From an uncultured Bacteroidota bacterium (GTDB lineage: Bacteria > Bacteroidota > Bacteroidia > Chitinophagales > Chitinophagaceae), in NCBI GenBank assembly GCA_903835145.1, contig CAILMA010000548.1, positions 1-5,914 of the forward strand: a stretch of DNA of 5,914 bases. Reading direction: 5' to 3'. This document shows, piece after piece, positions 1-5,606 of this stretch; positions within the stretch are counted from its first letter, which is position 1; each line of letters begins with the position of its first letter. The notes under the pieces are model-generated. The model was not told where the DNA came from. It was given only the letters and a program-made list of their open reading frames with translations, and did no database searches. Position numbers and translations under genes: made by a program.

Positions 1-12
1 AACCCGTTTCAT
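1..12 (-). CDS. Possible 5' end of a leftward gene cut by the window edge (first four codons)
   Basis: An ATG on the minus strand at 12-10 is followed by Lys-Arg-Val and then the window edge, so only four codons can be read and no function can be named. The start is proposed because a good Bacteroidota -7 box (TAATTTTG, minus strand 41-34) lies 21 bases upstream with an A/T-rich leader between, the usual arrangement for a gene start in this phylum. Lys-Arg after the initiator would suit a signal peptide, but nothing more can be said. No convincing -33 TTG is found at the expected distance, which may be because the DNA right of about position 43 is not its native upstream sequence. Confidence 0.35.
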
Positions 13-33
13 AAAAATTGACGTTTTTTGCTG

Positions 34-41
34 CAAAATTA
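34..41 (-). promoter_or_regulatory. Putative Bacteroidota -7 promoter box (TAATTTTG), leftward
   Basis: The minus strand reads TAATTTTG, an exact fit to the TAnnTTTG -7 element of the primary sigma factor in Bacteroidota. It lies just upstream of an ATG at 12-10. A TTG at -33 is not seen 17 to 23 bases further upstream, so the assignment rests on the -7 box and the position only. Confidence 0.4.
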
Positions 42-69
42 ATGTGACTCAGAACACGGGCGGCATCGG

Positions 70-348
70 GTGGGTGGGCTGGATTTTTATTCCGCTTATG
101 TGTATTGGCGGAATTCATGTAAGTTTGAAGACAACGGTCTGGGTATCGATCTGAAGAACAAAGGAGACCAGGTGTTCGGGCTATACAAAAGGTTCCATTT
201 GCATAAAGAAGGCAAGGGAATGGGGCTATATATGGTAAAAACACAGGTGGAAACACTTGGTGGCAAAGTGTTGATAGAAAGCGAAGTGAACAAAGGCACC
301 CGGATAACCATTGAATTTAATAAAACCAAGCCAAGTTTAACCAACTAA
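70..348 (+). pseudogene. 3' remnant of a sensor histidine kinase (C-terminal part of the HATPase_c domain)
   Basis: The open frame (GTG at 70, 92 codons) holds only the distal part of a histidine-kinase ATP-binding domain. Visible are the G1 box DNGLGI (residues 21-26), an F-box-like stretch VFGLYKRF (35-42), the G2 box GKGMGL (48-53) and the closing strand region LGGKVLIES (63-71). The phospho-accepting His domain and the N-box, which supplies the Mg-binding Asn, are absent, and the frame has stop codons at 40-42 and 19-21. Family resemblance begins at about residue 18-20 (near position 121); residues 1-17 look unrelated. A fragment like this cannot bind ATP normally or autophosphorylate, so I treat it as a remnant made by rearrangement or a misjoin. 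It stops 3 bases before the response regulator, as in an intact kinase-regulator operon. The family match is sure; inactivity is inferred. Confidence 0.7.
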
Positions 349-351
349 ACA

Positions 352-765
352 ATGGAACAAAACATGTATCCTGATTTTATAATAATTGATGACAACGGTA
401 TAAACAACAACATTTGCCAGATGGTCATAGAGAAATCACTTGTTGGATCTGTGGTGCGCACATTTACAGAACCGGAAAACGGCCTCGAGCACATTAAATA
501 TAAATATCAATTGGCTCCGGCAAACAACGGCGTGATTTTGCTGCTGGATATAAATATGCCAACGCTGAATGGCTGGGAAGTGCTTGAGCAATTTGAGCAG
601 CTACCGAAAGAAGTACAACAAATGTTTAAAATTTTTATGCTATCCTCATCCGTAACCCAACAGGATAAGACTCAGGCTCAAAATCACCCTTTTGTAAATG
701 GGTATATTGAAAAGCCGCTGACCATAGCCCGCCTTAAAAGCATTATCCCGGACCTTATAGACTAA
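352..765 (+). CDS. Single-domain response regulator (CheY-like receiver)
   Basis: This 137-aa protein is a stand-alone receiver domain with no output domain. It shows the acidic pair Asp13-Asp14 in FIIIDDN, the phospho-acceptor Asp66 at the end of ILLLD followed by INMPTLNGWEVL, the switch Ser98 in FMLSSS, and the invariant Lys121 before a cis-Pro in IEKPL. All residues needed for Mg binding and phosphotransfer are present, so it should be functional. Receivers of this type take phosphate from a histidine kinase and act by protein-protein contact in the cytoplasm. The natural donor is probably the kinase whose 3' end lies 3 bases upstream, but that copy is truncated, so the regulator may be orphaned or lack its native promoter. 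ATG 352 is the first start; Met5 (364) is a possible alternative. Its TAA stop (763-765) coincides with the edge of the palindromic element that follows. Confidence 0.93.
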   Translation: MEQNMYPDFIIIDDNGINNNICQMVIEKSLVGSVVRTFTEPENGLEHIKYKYQLAPANNGVILLLDINMPTLNGWEVLEQFEQLPKEVQQMFKIFMLSSSVTQQDKTQAQNHPFVNGYIEKPLTIARLKSIIPDLID

Positions 766-936
766 GGAACGAAAAAAAAATAAAGTTGACCATCTGACTT
801 GTTCTTTTTCATTTTTTCTTCGTTGCAATCCCGCCCTTTAGCGGGATAAATAGCGGACTATTCGCAGATTTTACGCCTTGAAAAAAAGAAAAATATCTGC
901 GCCATATGGTCAACTTTATTTTTTCAACGTTCCTAA
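763..936. mobile_element. MITE-like palindromic element, 168 bp, with 28-bp imperfect terminal inverted repeats and TAA flanks
   Basis: Bases 766-793 and 906-933 are inverted repeats matching at 25 of 28 positions; the three mismatches are together at 772-774 versus 925-927. The outer tips read GGAACG and CGTTCC. Directly outside both tips is TAA (763-765 and 934-936), as expected for a 3-bp target duplication. Further in, 805-818 pairs with 880-893 at 13 of 14 positions, and 828-847 forms a perfect 7-bp GC-rich hairpin, so nearly the whole segment can fold into one long hairpin. No protein is encoded. It lies between two convergent genes and starts at the stop codon of the response regulator, so the mRNA of either gene would end in this structure and it may act as a two-way terminator. 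Being a non-autonomous mobile or REP-like element is inference: no second copy occurs in the window, and part of the match is A/T-rich. Confidence 0.55.
828..847. terminator. Central GC-rich hairpin inside the palindromic element
   Basis: ATCCCGC (828-834) and GCGGGAT (841-847) form a perfect 7-bp stem around a 6-base loop. It lies 63 bases after the response regulator stop and in the middle of the larger palindrome. A U-tract does not follow directly in either direction, so by itself it is not a textbook intrinsic terminator. Together with the surrounding long stem it probably stops or protects transcripts from both convergent genes. Confidence 0.4.
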
Positions 937-973
937 GACCCGGGATAACAATTAAATCAATAAATCAATATTT

Positions 974-2317
974 TTATTTTACCAGCTTCACTATTGCTTT
1001 TTTCGCACCAGTTGCATCAGTAATCTGCATCATATAGGTTCCCTTTGCAAGTTGTGCTATTTTCAATGTTTCAGTTCCATCAATAGTCACATCAATTACC
1101 GGTGCAACCAAACGACCAGCGAGGTCATACACGGCAACTTTATCATTTTTGCTTACGCCTGTTACGGTAACCTCATCAACGAACGGATTAGGGTAAACCG
1201 AAAGCGCAGTGGCATTTATATTATTAACACCCACAGTGTAATAGTTATACACTTTACGCACTCTCTGGTTATCAGCATCAGCAATGTAAACATTACCAAA
1301 AGTATCAGTTGTAACACCTGATGGGTGATAAAGATTCGCACCATTGGCGGCACCTAAATCGCCTCCAAAACCCGGAGTACCATTGCCAGCAAGGGTACTA
1401 ATATATCCGAGGTTGGTGACCATGCGCACTACGTTGTTATACGAATCTGCGATATAGACATTTAAGCCGGTATCAACAGCCACACCGGTAGGGAAATATA
1501 ATGAAGCAGAAATGGCCAATCCACCGTCGCCAGAGTAACCCTGAGTACCAGAGCCAGCGATAGTGTATATAGTATGTGTCACATCAACCAGGCGGATAAC
1601 ATTGTTGTTGCGATCGGCAACATAAAGGCTTCCACCGCCATCAACTGCAACAGCTACAGGGGAATCGAGCTCTGCTGTTACGGCCGGTAATCCATCTCCA
1701 GAATAACCAGCTGTTCCATTACCAGCTACTGTAGTGATAACGCCAAATGTATCAATCTTGCGGATAACATGATTGCCTGCATCTGCTATATATAAATTGC
1801 TGAACCTATCTGTTGCGAGACCCGTAGGTGACGTTAATCTTGCAGAAACAGCGGCACCGTTATCGCCTGTATAACCCCAGGCACCAGTACCTGCATATCT
1901 CGAAATAATACCCAGTTTATTCACCTTACGTATAACGCCATGAATAGCATCAGAAATGTAAACATTACCCCTTGGGTCAACTGCAACGCCTGAAGGATCG
2001 AGCTGAGCGCTTGGAGCAGATGCGCCATCGCCGCCTATACCAGGTGTACCACTGCCCGCAAAAGTTACAACGGTACCATCTGTTTTTACCTTACGTATGC
2101 GATTGTTGTAGTAGTCAACTATATATGCATTGCCAATTCCATCAAGTGCAACGGCCTCAGGGCCATCGAGAAGGCAAGCTGTGGCAGCATAGCCGTCGCC
2201 GGCAAAACCACCAATGCCACCTGCACCCGCAAAAGTCATAATTCTTCTGGTTTGCGCATCAACCGCTGCAGAATATAGAGATAGGGCAACAAAAAGTAGC
2301 GAAAACGTCCGTTTCAT
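974..2317 (-). CDS. Secreted six-repeat NHL beta-propeller protein with T9SS C-terminal sorting domain
   Basis: The protein has 447 aa from the start chosen here. Residues 1-21 are a signal peptide (Lys-Arg, hydrophobic core, cleavage after VDA). Six NHL repeats of 55-56 residues follow at about 27-81, 82-136, 137-192, 193-248, 249-304 and 305-360. Each has an AGxG turn, GY/GF-x-GD, a P-x-G/A-V-A-x-D strand, N-x-Y-I/V-A/S-D and a closing I/V-R-K/L/M-V. Six such blades make a closed propeller, usually a surface for binding proteins or glycans; the ligand cannot be told. Residues 371-447 are a type A T9SS sorting domain, beginning LSVYPNPF and ending KAIVKLVK, which directs export across the outer membrane and removal or anchoring of the tail. 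The frame stays open to an ATG at 2374, but the promoter lies inside that extension and the signal peptide starts at 2317, so 2317 is preferred. The gene is transcribed alone. Confidence 0.93.
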   Translation of the reverse strand: MKRTFSLLFVALSLYSAAVDAQTRRIMTFAGAGGIGGFAGDGYAATACLLDGPEAVALDGIGNAYIVDYYNNRIRKVKTDGTVVTFAGSGTPGIGGDGASAPSAQLDPSGVAVDPRGNVYISDAIHGVIRKVNKLGIISRYAGTGAWGYTGDNGAAVSARLTSPTGLATDRFSNLYIADAGNHVIRKIDTFGVITTVAGNGTAGYSGDGLPAVTAELDSPVAVAVDGGGSLYVADRNNNVIRLVDVTHTIYTIAGSGTQGYSGDGGLAISASLYFPTGVAVDTGLNVYIADSYNNVVRMVTNLGYISTLAGNGTPGFGGDLGAANGANLYHPSGVTTDTFGNVYIADADNQRVRKVYNYYTVGVNNINATALSVYPNPFVDEVTVTGVSKNDKVAVYDLAGRLVAPVIDVTIDGTETLKIAQLAKGTYMMQITDATGAKKAIVKLVK

Positions 2318-2331
2318 AAGTAAACTTTGGT

Positions 2332-2363
2332 CAAATGTAAGGCAATACAGGTACATTTCAAAA
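2332..2363 (-). promoter_or_regulatory. Bacteroidota sigma-A-type promoter for the NHL gene
   Basis: On the minus strand a TTTTG -33 element (2363-2359) is followed by a 19-base spacer and a perfect TAnnTTTG -7 box, TACATTTG (2339-2332). Both boxes and the spacing fit the phylum consensus. Transcription should begin near 2326, giving a very short leader of about 9 bases before the ATG at 2317. The promoter excludes the longer reading frame starting at 2374. Confidence 0.7.
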
Positions 2364-2538
2364 GGGTCACCCATGCTATTACTATCTGAAATGAAGAAAT
2401 ATTCCTGATTTGAGGGAATTAGTTAATTTATTGCTTGCTGTTCCCATTTATTTCAACAATCAGCGTGCTGGTAGGCGATATTTTTTATATGTAAAACCTA
2501 AACCGAATAAAGCATATTTTGGCATTTTTAAACATATA

Positions 2539-2585
2539 AAAGTGGGCAATAGAAACCACTACCGCGATTGTCTGTTGCCCACTTT
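2539..2585 (-). terminator. Intrinsic terminator of the beta-barrel gene
   Basis: AAAGTGGGCAA (2539-2549) is a perfect inverted match to TTGCCCACTTT (2575-2585). The stem extends inward by one G-U and three Watson-Crick pairs, to 15 pairs around a 17-base loop. Read leftward, it begins 30 bases after the stop codon of the barrel gene and is followed by TTTTATATGTTTA, a reasonable U-rich tail. It separates the barrel gene from the NHL gene. The remaining 200 or so bases of this 297-bp gap, apart from the NHL promoter, show nothing recognisable. Confidence 0.8.
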
Positions 2586-2614
2586 CTTTAAATATCTACT
2601 ATTCGAACATTTTA

Positions 2615-3466
2615 CTAAAATCTGTAACCTACCCTGAAACCGCCCTGTACGATACCGGTAATTCCCTGATTAACTCCACCTAAACGATTGATATAGGTAA
2701 ACCCTAAGCCAAGATCGGCACCAAAATAGAAATGCTTTGTTGCATTTACATTGAGTGAGTTGGTGAGTATGATACCGAGAATAAACTTGGTCTGAGTTGT
2801 TTCGGAATAAGAATAACTCTGGGTTGTCTGATTATAAAAATCGCTGTAAGTAGTATGCTGCCCTGCACCAACAACAAGCGAAGGCCCGATTGCGTATTTC
2901 ACTCTGCCGTAACAACTCGTAGGGTAGAATTTCAATCCGGGAGAAAAATAAACCATTGGATCCTGACTACTCGAATTAATATTATTCCCGTAGTAATCCT
3001 GATGATTGTTCAAATTGAAGGTTGCTATAATAGGGAAATTATAAGTAATGGCGCCTTCTTTGTCTATACCACCCTCATAATTAAACGAAAAACCTACGCC
3101 GTTTTCAGTAAACTGAAAAGGAGAGATGCAAATAAGGTTATTTTTTAAAGCCATTTTTCTGTGCGTTGAGCCTTCTCCACCCTCTCTCACTTCCCGCAGG
3201 TTTTGGGGTAGTTGCACATGAGCGTTATCTTCAAATTTTTCTTCAGAGCCGTTCATGTATTTGATCTTGTCGACTTCACTTTTACGAACGGAATATTCGG
3301 GGCCGTCCTGATTACTCCATAATTTGTAGATGATAGCGTTTGCGGTTACAGTTTTCACTTTTGCTTCTGTTACATTCCCGTTAGCCAGAAAGATTTTATC
3401 CTGAGCCTTCAGATTACCGCCAACAAAAAGACCGAGCGCTGTAGTAAGGAAAATTTTTGAATACAT
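2615..3466 (-). CDS. Outer-membrane beta-barrel protein of unknown function (Bacteroidota family)
   Basis: The product has 283 aa. Residues 1-21 form a signal peptide (one Lys, hydrophobic core, cleavage after LKA before QD). Residues 23-78 resemble a small beta domain common at the front of Bacteroidota exported proteins, with the pattern I-x-L-x-N-G, I-I-Y-K, D-G-P-x-Y-x-V-x-K-S-x-V and I-K-Y-x-N-G. A linker rich in Glu and Gly follows at 79-104. From about 107 to the end, strands with alternating hydrophobic residues and aromatic girdles (for example GVGFSFNYEGG and HFYFGADLGLGFTY) indicate a beta-barrel. The last residues, GYRF, give the terminal Phe recognised by the BAM insertion machinery. 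Location in the outer membrane is well supported; substrate or role is not visible. It has its own promoter and terminator, so it is probably monocistronic. Confidence 0.85.
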   Translation of the reverse strand: MYSKIFLTTALGLFVGGNLKAQDKIFLANGNVTEAKVKTVTANAIIYKLWSNQDGPEYSVRKSEVDKIKYMNGSEEKFEDNAHVQLPQNLREVREGGEGSTHRKMALKNNLICISPFQFTENGVGFSFNYEGGIDKEGAITYNFPIIATFNLNNHQDYYGNNINSSSQDPMVYFSPGLKFYPTSCYGRVKYAIGPSLVVGAGQHTTYSDFYNQTTQSYSYSETTQTKFILGIILTNSLNVNATKHFYFGADLGLGFTYINRLGGVNQGITGIVQGGFRVGYRF

Positions 3467-3506
3467 GATTTAAGTGTGTTTAAAGGATTTATAGCATTTA
3501 TCGTGC

Positions 3507-3538
3507 CAAAAATAAATGGAACGCATAGACGGCCTAAA
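3507..3538 (-). promoter_or_regulatory. Putative promoter of the beta-barrel gene
   Basis: The minus strand carries TATTTTTG (3514-3507), a perfect TAnnTTTG -7 box. A TTTAG (3538-3534) lies 19 bases upstream as an imperfect -33 element. The predicted start of transcription near 3500 leaves a leader of about 34 bases that is A/T-rich and has no Shine-Dalgarno sequence, which is normal in this phylum. Confidence 0.55.
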
Positions 3539-3549
3539 TATTATGCTAA

Positions 3550-4713
3550 TCAGAAATAATTAAACGTACCGTTTGCACTTTCAATAACTACCTCTTTCTT
3601 TTCTGCTGCTTCAACGTATCCTGAGATTTGCGCATCGATATTGAAGCTTTTTGAAATTTTTACAATTTCAGCAGCAGTGTCCTTATCAGTGAATAGCTCC
3701 AGCCTTTGCCCCATGTTGAACACCTGGTACATCTCTTTCCAGCTTGTACCGGCAGCTTCCTGTATCATCTTAAATAGCGGAGGCACTGGCAGCAAATTGT
3801 TTTTTACAACACGCAGGGGCGCTGGCAAGTAATGCAAGCATTTGCTCTGCCCGCCGCCACTACAATGAATTATACCGTGGATATTTTCGAAATGTGCTTT
3901 TAATATGTTTAAAACGACAGGAGCATAAGTTCTTGTGGGCGACAAAATCATTTTACCTACGTCGAGTCCCGTTTCTGTAGCGTCAGTAAGCGAATACTTG
4001 CCGTTATACACTACTTCTTTAGGTAACTTGGGATCCACGCTTTCCGGGTACAGGGTCGCGTATTTTTTGTGTAACATTTCGTGGCGGGCGCTGGTGAGGC
4101 CGTTGCTGCCCATGCCGCTGTTGTACTCATCTTCATAGGTTGCCTGCCCATAACTTGCAAGGGAAACAATGACATCGCCCGGCTTCATGTTGTCTGTGGT
4201 CACGAGTTTATCGCGTCTCATTCGGCAAGCCATAGTACCATCTACAATAACTGTTCTTACCACGTCGCCAACATCGGCCGTTTCGCCACCCATAAGGCGC
4301 ACTTCTATGCCAAAGTCTGAAAGTTTATCAAAATAAGATTGCGTACCATTTATAAGTGCAGAAATCACTTCACCCGGTATCAGGTGTTTGTTTCTGCCAA
4401 TTGTGGACGAATAGGTAAATGGCCCTGTAGCACCAACGCAAAGCATATCGTCGATATTCATAACAATTGAATCGATTGCTATACCCTGCCACACGCTCAT
4501 ATCGCCTGTCTCTTTCCAATACATGTAAGCAAGAATAGACTTAGTGCCAGCGCCATCGGCATGCATAAGGTTGCAGAAGTCAGCATCACCACCCCAGTAG
4601 TCCGGGTAGATTTTACAAAAAGCCCTCGGATACAATCCCTGGTCGAGCTTTGCCACTGCCTTATGCACGTCTTCTTTCTGTGCGGATACTCCGCGTAAGT
4701 TATACCTGTTCAA
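3550..4713 (-). CDS. purM: Phosphoribosylformylglycinamidine cyclo-ligase (AIR synthase), Bacteroidota-type long form
   Basis: AIR synthase (EC 6.3.3.1) uses ATP to close formylglycinamidine ribonucleotide to aminoimidazole ribonucleotide, the fifth step of purine synthesis in the cytosol. Signature motifs appear in order: HADGAGTK (51-58), GIAIDSIVMNIDDMLCVGA (77-95), MGGETAD (141-147), GSNGLTSAR (202-210), LSPTRTYAP (257-265), CSGGGQSK (284-291) and FNMG (332-335). All match the ATP/substrate-binding loops of the PurM fold. At 387 aa it is longer than the roughly 345-aa E. coli enzyme, as is usual in Bacteroidota. No ATG precedes the conserved N terminus RYNLRGVSAQKEDVH; the first Met after residue 1 is Met50, inside HADGAGTK's lead-in. 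The start is therefore taken as TTG at 4713, with ATT at 4719 a remote alternative. The neighbouring genes are not purine genes. Confidence 0.93.
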   Translation of the reverse strand: MNRYNLRGVSAQKEDVHKAVAKLDQGLYPRAFCKIYPDYWGGDADFCNLMHADGAGTKSILAYMYWKETGDMSVWQGIAIDSIVMNIDDMLCVGATGPFTYSSTIGRNKHLIPGEVISALINGTQSYFDKLSDFGIEVRLMGGETADVGDVVRTVIVDGTMACRMRRDKLVTTDNMKPGDVIVSLASYGQATYEDEYNSGMGSNGLTSARHEMLHKKYATLYPESVDPKLPKEVVYNGKYSLTDATETGLDVGKMILSPTRTYAPVVLNILKAHFENIHGIIHCSGGGQSKCLHYLPAPLRVVKNNLLPVPPLFKMIQEAAGTSWKEMYQVFNMGQRLELFTDKDTAAEIVKISKSFNIDAQISGYVEAAEKKEVVIESANGTFNYF

Positions 4714-4798
4714 GTTAATTATTCGTATGTGGAGGCGTAAAAGTAAGCAATTTAGTTTTTATCGTTTGTGCTCGTTCGGGCATCGTTCCCATGGCACA

Positions 4799-5416
4799 TC
4801 AGCACTTCATGTATTTCCAGTTGCGTGGCTTCCCCTCTTCAATCCACACAATGGCCTGATCTATTCTTTTATTTCTTGTGGCTTCTGTTTTGGCTTCGGT
4901 AAACCAATCAATGTATTCTTTTTTGTTGGAGTTGGAAAATTGATGCCAGATCGTAGTCGCTTTTTCGCTTCCCGCTAAAAGGGTAAGAAAATACGACGGT
5001 GGCAGGAGTTCTTTGGGGGCCGCTTCTTTTGCTTTAGGAGGAACTTTTACTCGTTTTTCATTCAGCTCCATAGCTACTTTAATATACTTCACAATGACGC
5101 CATCAGGCGGCAGTTGGTCAACGTGTTCTATTTTGCCCAGTTGCCCCATCCCATCTTTGTTTCCTGGGTTCAAAATATGGTCCGGGTCAGGCATAACAGC
5201 GGCCTTCCAAAAACCGAAGGAACAATGTGCCTTGAACGCGGCCATGTTGCACATTATAGAACCCTTGTAAGCAAACACAGGGAAACTCCATTTCCAGTCC
5301 TCTTCCACCTGCGGACAAGCTTCATGGACTAAAGCACGCAGATGTCTCAGAATGGGTTTCGCAAAGTCTGCTGACTTTTCAATGTAATCATCAACTTTTT
5401 GTGTTGCAGTCATCAT
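4799..5416 (-). CDS. DUF1801 / YdeI-OmdA (OmpD-associated) family protein
   Basis: The protein has 205 aa and no signal peptide or membrane segment, so it is predicted cytosolic. Residues about 11-120 match the DUF1801 (YdhG-like) fold, with a long opening helix (DYIEKSADFAKPILRHLRAL), then EDWKWSFPVFAYKG and the FGFWK strand. Residues about 160-195 show the YdeI/OmdA pattern FSxSxKKEYIDWFTEAK-x-x-ATRNKRI-x-x-A and end in a helix before GK. The two domains in this order form a common bacterial protein whose biochemical role is not settled; I do not assign one. Two ATG codons (5416 and 5413) lie in tandem and either may be used. It lies upstream of purM in the same direction, with 85 bases between, so read-through is possible but nothing indicates a shared role. 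No convincing -7 box is seen upstream. Confidence 0.85.
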   Translation of the reverse strand: MMTATQKVDDYIEKSADFAKPILRHLRALVHEACPQVEEDWKWSFPVFAYKGSIMCNMAAFKAHCSFGFWKAAVMPDPDHILNPGNKDGMGQLGKIEHVDQLPPDGVIVKYIKVAMELNEKRVKVPPKAKEAAPKELLPPSYFLTLLAGSEKATTIWHQFSNSNKKEYIDWFTEAKTEATRNKRIDQAIVWIEEGKPRNWKYMKC

Positions 5417-5606
5417 AAGATATTTTGGTTGACGTAGAATCCATTTTTAAAATTTGAAAATTCCATCACACATAAAGCATTAAACTTATGCTTAATCTAA
5501 AAAAACGTCATACATATTAATTATTTAGTAATTCTACGATAACATAAAACGACCATTGGCTTAACAACATGTTCTGAGTTTTGTCGCAAATATAAAAAAC
5601 ACCTCC
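5417..5606. other. Divergent intergenic region
   Basis: This A/T-rich 190-bp gap separates the leftward DUF1801/OmdA gene from the rightward exported-protein gene and should carry promoters for both. A small AT-rich hairpin, AAGCAT (5475-5480) with ATGCTT (5488-5493), and an 8-bp inverted repeat, CGTAGAAT (5433-5440) with ATTCTACG (5531-5538), are present. Either could be an operator or chance. No small gene is visible. Confidence 0.4.
5556..5583 (+). promoter_or_regulatory. Weak candidate promoter for the exported-protein gene
   Basis: TTG (5556-5558), a 17-base spacer and GAGTTTTG (5576-5583) form a candidate pair. The -7 box differs from TAnnTTTG at its first base. Transcription would start near 5590, leaving about 17 bases of leader before the ATG at 5607. 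The spacing is at the short end of the accepted range, so the call is tentative. Confidence 0.35.

Noticed and set aside
96..344. 82-codon leftward open frame opposite the kinase remnant
   Set aside because: It is antisense to a segment with clear kinase G1 and G2 boxes, and its translation shows no family features.
646..828. 60-codon leftward frame overlapping the response regulator end and palindrome
   Set aside because: It is formed by the inverted-repeat arm and the antisense of the receiver domain, with no start signals or domain.
1972..2241. Rightward open frames antisense to the NHL gene (also 1052-1321 and 2214-2408)
   Set aside because: They are shadows of the repeat-rich NHL coding strand. 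Codon periodicity and the domain match belong to the leftward frame.
974..2317. Tandem 165-168 bp periodicity in DNA considered as a satellite or CRISPR-like array
   Set aside because: The period comes from degenerate protein repeats (NHL blades). The DNA copies are diverged and there are no constant repeats with variable spacers.
974..2374. The full 466-codon version of the NHL gene
   Set aside because: The extra 19 residues lie over the promoter boxes and would bury the signal peptide.
2410..2637. 75-codon rightward open frame in the gap between the NHL and barrel genes
   Set aside because: It runs through the terminator hairpin and into the end of the barrel gene. It has no promoter, no recognisable domain and an odd composition for this genome, so it is read as chance.
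4738..4767. TACTTTTA (minus strand 4745-4738) as a purM -7 box
   Set aside because: It lacks the final G of TAnnTTTG and has no TTG at the expected upstream distance.
5013..5332. Rightward frames opposite the DUF1801/OmdA gene
   Set aside because: They are antisense to a gene with two recognisable domains and show no independent features.
5433..5538. 8-bp inverted repeat CGTAGAAT / ATTCTACG as an operator or recombination site
   Set aside because: It is short, about 90 bases apart and in A/T-rich DNA, and could easily arise by chance; it is only mentioned within the intergenic entry.
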